Below are positions 12,234 through 14,327 of a stretch of 14,327 nt of DNA, piece by piece. Made by a program: the position numbers and the translations under genes. Source of the DNA: DASUSH01 sp050996575 (GTDB taxonomy: Bacteria > Actinomycetota > Thermoleophilia > Solirubrobacterales > 70-9); assembly GCA_050996575.1 (NCBI GenBank), contig JBPCRS010000195.1, forward strand, positions 1 through 14,327, written 5' to 3'. Every line of letters begins with the position of its first letter. Within the stretch, counting starts at the first letter, position 1. Below the pieces are notes generated by a model that saw only the letters and a program-made list of their open reading frames with translations, had not been told where the DNA came from and searched no databases.

Positions 12234-12686
12234 ATGCCGATGCAGCTCCGCGAACTGATGACGACCGGCGTGATCACCGCCGGCGTCGACGCCGATCTCG
12301 GCTCGGTGGCGGCGCTGATGCGCGACAACAAGGTTGGATCGGTGATCGTCTGCGATTCGGGCGGCCGGCCGGCGGCGATTGTCACCGACCGCGACCTCGC
12401 CGTCCGCGGCATGGCCGAACAGCGCCCGCTCACCGACCCGATCGGCGAGCATGCATCGAGGCCGCTGGTCGCCGGCGAGCCCGAGATGGGGCTCGAGGAG
12501 GCGGCTGCGCTGATGGTCCAGCACCGAATCCGCCGGCTTCCCGTGATCGACAAGGACGAGCTCGTCGGGATCGTCACCCTCGACGACATCGCCGTCCGCA
12601 CCGGCAACCTCGAGGTCGCCCAGCGGATGACCCAGGAGGTCATCGAGGGCGCGCTCCCCGAGTTCTATTTCCACGAGCGCGGCTAG
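12234..12686 (+). CDS. CBS-domain pair protein
   Basis: The 150-residue protein is essentially two CBS motifs (about residues 7-62 and 72-128), a Bateman module that binds adenine nucleotides and usually acts as an energy or redox sensor. Visible signatures: LRELMTTGVITAGVDADL, VGSVIVCD, AAIVTDRDLAVRG in the first; MVQHRIRRLPVIDKDELVGIVTLDDIAV in the second. There is no attached enzyme or transporter domain, so it probably works as a free sensor acting on a partner; none is identifiable nearby. ATG 12234 is preferred over ATG 12240 because of spacing to the -10 hexamer. Its TAG stop is also the first half of the next gene's -10 hexamer. Confidence 0.93.
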   Translation: MPMQLRELMTTGVITAGVDADLGSVAALMRDNKVGSVIVCDSGGRPAAIVTDRDLAVRGMAEQRPLTDPIGEHASRPLVAGEPEMGLEEAAALMVQHRIRRLPVIDKDELVGIVTLDDIAVRTGNLEVAQRMTQEVIEGALPEFYFHERG

Positions 12687-12689
12687 GTT
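12684..12689 (+). promoter_or_regulatory. -10 element TAGGTT overlapping the CBS stop codon
   Basis: TAGGTT uses the CBS TAG stop as its first three bases and is followed by 8 nt and ATG 12698. It implies a leaderless transcript for the small downstream gene. Confidence 0.4.
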
Positions 12690-12697
12690 TAAGGCCG

Positions 12698-12922
12698 ATG
12701 AGTAACCTCACTCCTCAGCAGGCGATCTGGCGCGAGCGCTTCGAGGGCCTGATCGGCCTCGCGGCTCCGGCTCTCGACCTGCTGCTCGCGGCCGGTGAGC
12801 GGGTCTCCCGCATCGCCGAGCCCGACGACCACGAGTACTACCCGGTCCGTTCGGGTTCCGAGGCCTCGCTCCCCGGCGAGTTCTCCGGCGACGCCACGGT
12901 CACCCGCGGCGGCGACGACTGA
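12698..12922 (+). CDS. small hypothetical protein (74 aa)
   Basis: Not recognised. Residues 5-40 form an amphipathic helix with a hydrophobic core (RFEGLIGLAAPALDLLLAAG); the rest is acidic and ends in RGGDD. No Cys, signal peptide or definite membrane segment. It is likely real because of the -10 hexamer at the right distance and because frame and codon use are normal over the first two thirds. Its last 85 bp overlap the end of the convergent deformylase gene on the other strand, so one of the two C-termini is encoded antisense to the other. Confidence 0.65.
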   Translation: MSNLTPQQAIWRERFEGLIGLAAPALDLLLAAGERVSRIAEPDDHEYYPVRSGSEASLPGEFSGDATVTRGGDD

Positions 12923-13416
12923 GTCTCTGCGCTCGGCGCGTAGTTCTTTCGCCGGAAGACGTCGTCGACGAGCGACTCGACCCGGTCGAGGAAGGGGAGC
13001 CCGTCGAGCTGGTCGATCTCGTGCTGGACGCATCGCGCCTCGAAGCCCTCGCACTCGACCCGGCCGCCCGAGTGCTCGACGACCACTCGGCTCGCGCGGC
13101 GGACGTTCGCGGTCACGTCGGGCAGGCTGAGGCAGCCCTCGCGGCCGACGGTCGAGCCCTCACGCTCGACCAGCCGCGGGTTGGCGAGGACGATCAGCCC
13201 GCTCGATGTCTTCGCCTTCGGGTGCGAGGAAACGTCGACGACCGCGACGCGGACCGGGACGTCGATCTGCGGCGCGGCGATGCCGACGCCATGGCCGACC
13301 GCCTTCAGGGTGTCGAGCAGGTCGGCGACGATCCCATCGACCTCGTCGGCCTGCGCCGGGCGCGCCACCTGCTTCAGGCGGCGGTCGGGATAGAGGAGGA
13401 CTTCGCGAGCGGGCAT
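12838..13416 (-). CDS. def: peptide deformylase with altered metal motif (HEIDQ)
   Basis: Peptide deformylase removes the formyl group from nascent N-terminal Met. The 192-residue protein has the three family motifs: GHGVGIAAPQ (residues 41-50, GxGxAAxQ), EGCLSLP (Cys95, metal ligand) and QHEIDQLDG (His132, Glu133). The last normally reads HExxH, with both His binding the metal; here Gln136 (codon CAG) replaces the second His. The remaining sequence fits an intact enzyme. The final ~25 residues are a Ser/Pro/Glu-rich tail not seen in the core family, antisense to the end of the 74-residue gene. It lies 29 nt after the double-ACT gene and is probably co-transcribed. A GC hairpin abuts the ATG and no Shine-Dalgarno is visible. 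Confidence 0.93.
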   Translation of the reverse strand: MPAREVLLYPDRRLKQVARPAQADEVDGIVADLLDTLKAVGHGVGIAAPQIDVPVRVAVVDVSSHPKAKTSSGLIVLANPRLVEREGSTVGREGCLSLPDVTANVRRASRVVVEHSGGRVECEGFEARCVQHEIDQLDGLPFLDRVESLVDDVFRRKNYAPSAETQSSPPRVTVASPENSPGSEASEPERTG

Positions 13417-13433
13417 CGCCGCTCAGCGCGGCG
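13417..13433 (-). promoter_or_regulatory. hairpin abutting the def start codon
   Basis: On the mRNA CGCCGC pairs with GCGGCG around a 5-nt loop, and the 3' arm ends directly before the AUG. It occupies the place where a Shine-Dalgarno would be, so def translation probably relies on coupling to the upstream gene or on a non-SD route. Confidence 0.35.
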
Positions 13434-13445
13434 AGGGAAGGCTGA

Positions 13446-13976
13446 TCACAACGCCTCCGCCTCGATCCGGCGCAGGCTGACATCGACCTCGAGCTTCTCC
13501 GCCGCCGCTCCGACCGCATCGCGAAGGTCGTCCTCCGCCACCTCGCCGAGCCCGAGCTCGATCAGCATCACGTAGACGGGGGACTCGCCGCCGGTTACCC
13601 GCGTGCTCAGGTCGGTGACGTTGACGCCGCGCTCGGCGAGCACGGCGGTGACGCTGTGAACGATCCCCGGCCTGTCGGCGCCGTAGACGGTGAGCACATG
13701 TGAGGCGCCGGCGTCCTCGCGGCCGATGCTCGCGACCTCGTTCAGCGAGACCGCCTCGAGGCCGAGATCGCGCCGGACCGCCTCGAGGCCGTCGCCGAGC
13801 GACGCGGCGGCAACACCGGCGGGAAGATCGACGATCAGCATCCCCGCGAAGTGACCGCCGAGGATCGACATTCGCGAGTCCTCGATGTTGCCGCCGAGAT
13901 CGAACAACAGGCCGCTGAGCGCGGCGACGATCCCGGGGCGGTCGCGTCCGATAGCGGTGACCGCGTACTCGCTCAT
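13446..13976 (-). CDS. double-ACT-domain protein, GcvR-like
   Basis: The 176-residue protein is two ACT domains (about 3-80 and 93-172) with no other domain. Each starts with the typical ligand-loop pattern: GRDRPGIVAALSGLLFDLGGNIEDSR and GADRPGIVHSVTAVLAERGVNVTDL. This arrangement matches GcvR, the amino-acid-sensing regulator of the glycine cleavage system, and related stand-alone double-ACT regulators. The partner and ligand are not visible here, since no gcv genes are in the window. ATG at 13976 is followed by the standard N-terminus; no Shine-Dalgarno stands close to it. def lies 29 nt downstream on the same strand. Confidence 0.9.
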   Translation of the reverse strand: MSEYAVTAIGRDRPGIVAALSGLLFDLGGNIEDSRMSILGGHFAGMLIVDLPAGVAAASLGDGLEAVRRDLGLEAVSLNEVASIGREDAGASHVLTVYGADRPGIVHSVTAVLAERGVNVTDLSTRVTGGESPVYVMLIELGLGEVAEDDLRDAVGAAAEKLEVDVSLRRIEAEAL

Positions 13977-14013
13977 CGCCGGCCCGGACGAAGTTGCCTC
14001 ACGATCACGCCCC

Positions 14014-14020
14014 TAAGATA
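14014..14020. promoter_or_regulatory. symmetric -10 element TAAGATA, second candidate bidirectional promoter
   Basis: TAAGAT on the plus strand is followed by 9 nt and TTG 14029, the presumed start of the membrane protein. TATCTT on the minus strand would give the double-ACT gene a leader of about 30 nt. It has the same TANNNTA symmetry as 12218-12224 and again lies between divergent genes. Confidence 0.35.
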
Positions 14021-14028
14021 AGCGCCCC

Positions 14029-14327
14029 TTGCGGCGCCCCGAAATAATCGAACGCGAGCGCCGCTGGGCGCTGCCCGCCGCGATCGGCTCTTTCGGAGTG
14101 CTCGTCTTCGTCGTCGCCAGTCGCGTCGTCGCCTCCGCCGCCGACATCGGCGACATCGACATCCAGGCCGACCTGCTCCGCGCCTACGCCGATAAGGGCA
14201 GCCTCGTCGTCGGCGACATCCTCTCCGGGATCGGCTTCGCCCTGCTCGCCGTCCCGCTGACCTACCTCTTTCGTGCTGCCCAAGCGCGCAGCGACAAGGT
14301 CCGCCCGGGGCTCGTCGGCGTCGTCAT
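14029..14327 (+). CDS. N-terminal part of a membrane protein (partial)
   Basis: An open frame runs from TTG 14029 to the right edge (99 complete codons). A charged start (RRPEIIERERR) is followed by a hydrophobic helix at about residues 13-37 (ALPAAIGSFGVLVFVVASRVV), a soluble stretch containing DIGDIDIQADLLRAYADKG, and a second helix at about 63-83 (GDILSGIGFALLAVPLTYLF). The frame has no ATG or GTG at its beginning; TTG 14029 is chosen because it is 9 nt from TAAGAT. It resembles DUF4386-like multi-pass membrane proteins in style only. The gene continues beyond the window, so family and length cannot be judged. Confidence 0.7.
   Translation, partial: MRRPEIIERERRWALPAAIGSFGVLVFVVASRVVASAADIGDIDIQADLLRAYADKGSLVVGDILSGIGFALLAVPLTYLFRAAQARSDKVRPGLVGVV

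Noticed and set aside
1..14327. CRISPR array, prophage or other mobile element
   Set aside because: No regularly spaced repeats, integrase, transposase, capsid or toxin-antitoxin genes were seen on either strand.

Overview
This is a very GC-rich chromosomal window with almost no non-coding sequence. It reads as an actinobacterium. The order S6 tail, ssb, rpsR, rplI, then dnaB is the classical actinobacterial replication/ribosome neighbourhood, and the many -10-like hexamers placed 6-10 nt before start codons fit the leaderless mRNAs known from that phylum. A deep branch such as Thermoleophilia/Solirubrobacterales is my best guess. That assignment is inference from style and gene order, not from a marker search.

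Layout. 1-1613 (+): tail of a probable rpsF, then ssb, rpsR and rplI, with a perfect 22-bp palindrome before ssb and a strong hairpin between ssb and rpsR. 1624-2298 (-): an HxlR-type regulator inserted on the opposite strand between rplI and dnaB. 2486-4635 (+): dnaB and, overlapping it by ATGA, a DnaC/DnaI-like AAA+ protein that is probably the helicase loader. 4657-7772 (+): purA and a biotin carboxylase/BCCP fusion. 7772-8677 (+): a DUF2804-like protein whose coding frame runs 78 nt upstream of its first ATG. 8683-9330 (-): a pilin-like secreted protein with a class III signal peptide. 9487-9762 (-): a small unknown protein. 9819-11489 (+): an SDR oxidoreductase and an alpha/beta-hydrolase-fold protein that has lost its catalytic serine. 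11479-12210 (-): a zinc-ribbon protein with a hydrophobic tail. 12234-12922 (+): a CBS-pair protein and a small unknown. 12838-13976 (-): a double-ACT protein and a peptide deformylase with an altered metal-binding motif. 14029-end (+): the start of a membrane protein.

The first half is housekeeping: single-strand DNA binding, replicative helicase and loader, ribosomal proteins, AMP synthesis and acyl-CoA carboxylation. The second half is a patchwork of short units on alternating strands, packed so tightly that convergent genes are 5-10 bp apart or overlap. I see no mobile element, CRISPR array, tRNA or rRNA.

The points most worth a second look are: (1) two independent genes whose reading frames have no ATG, GTG or TTG where one is needed but do have an ATC in exactly the right place; (2) leaderless promoter architecture throughout, including two symmetric TANNNTA elements that could fire both ways; (3) a deformylase with HEIDQ instead of HExxH; (4) a dnaB/loader operon in an apparent actinobacterium; (5) a hydrolase-fold protein lacking its catalytic residues.
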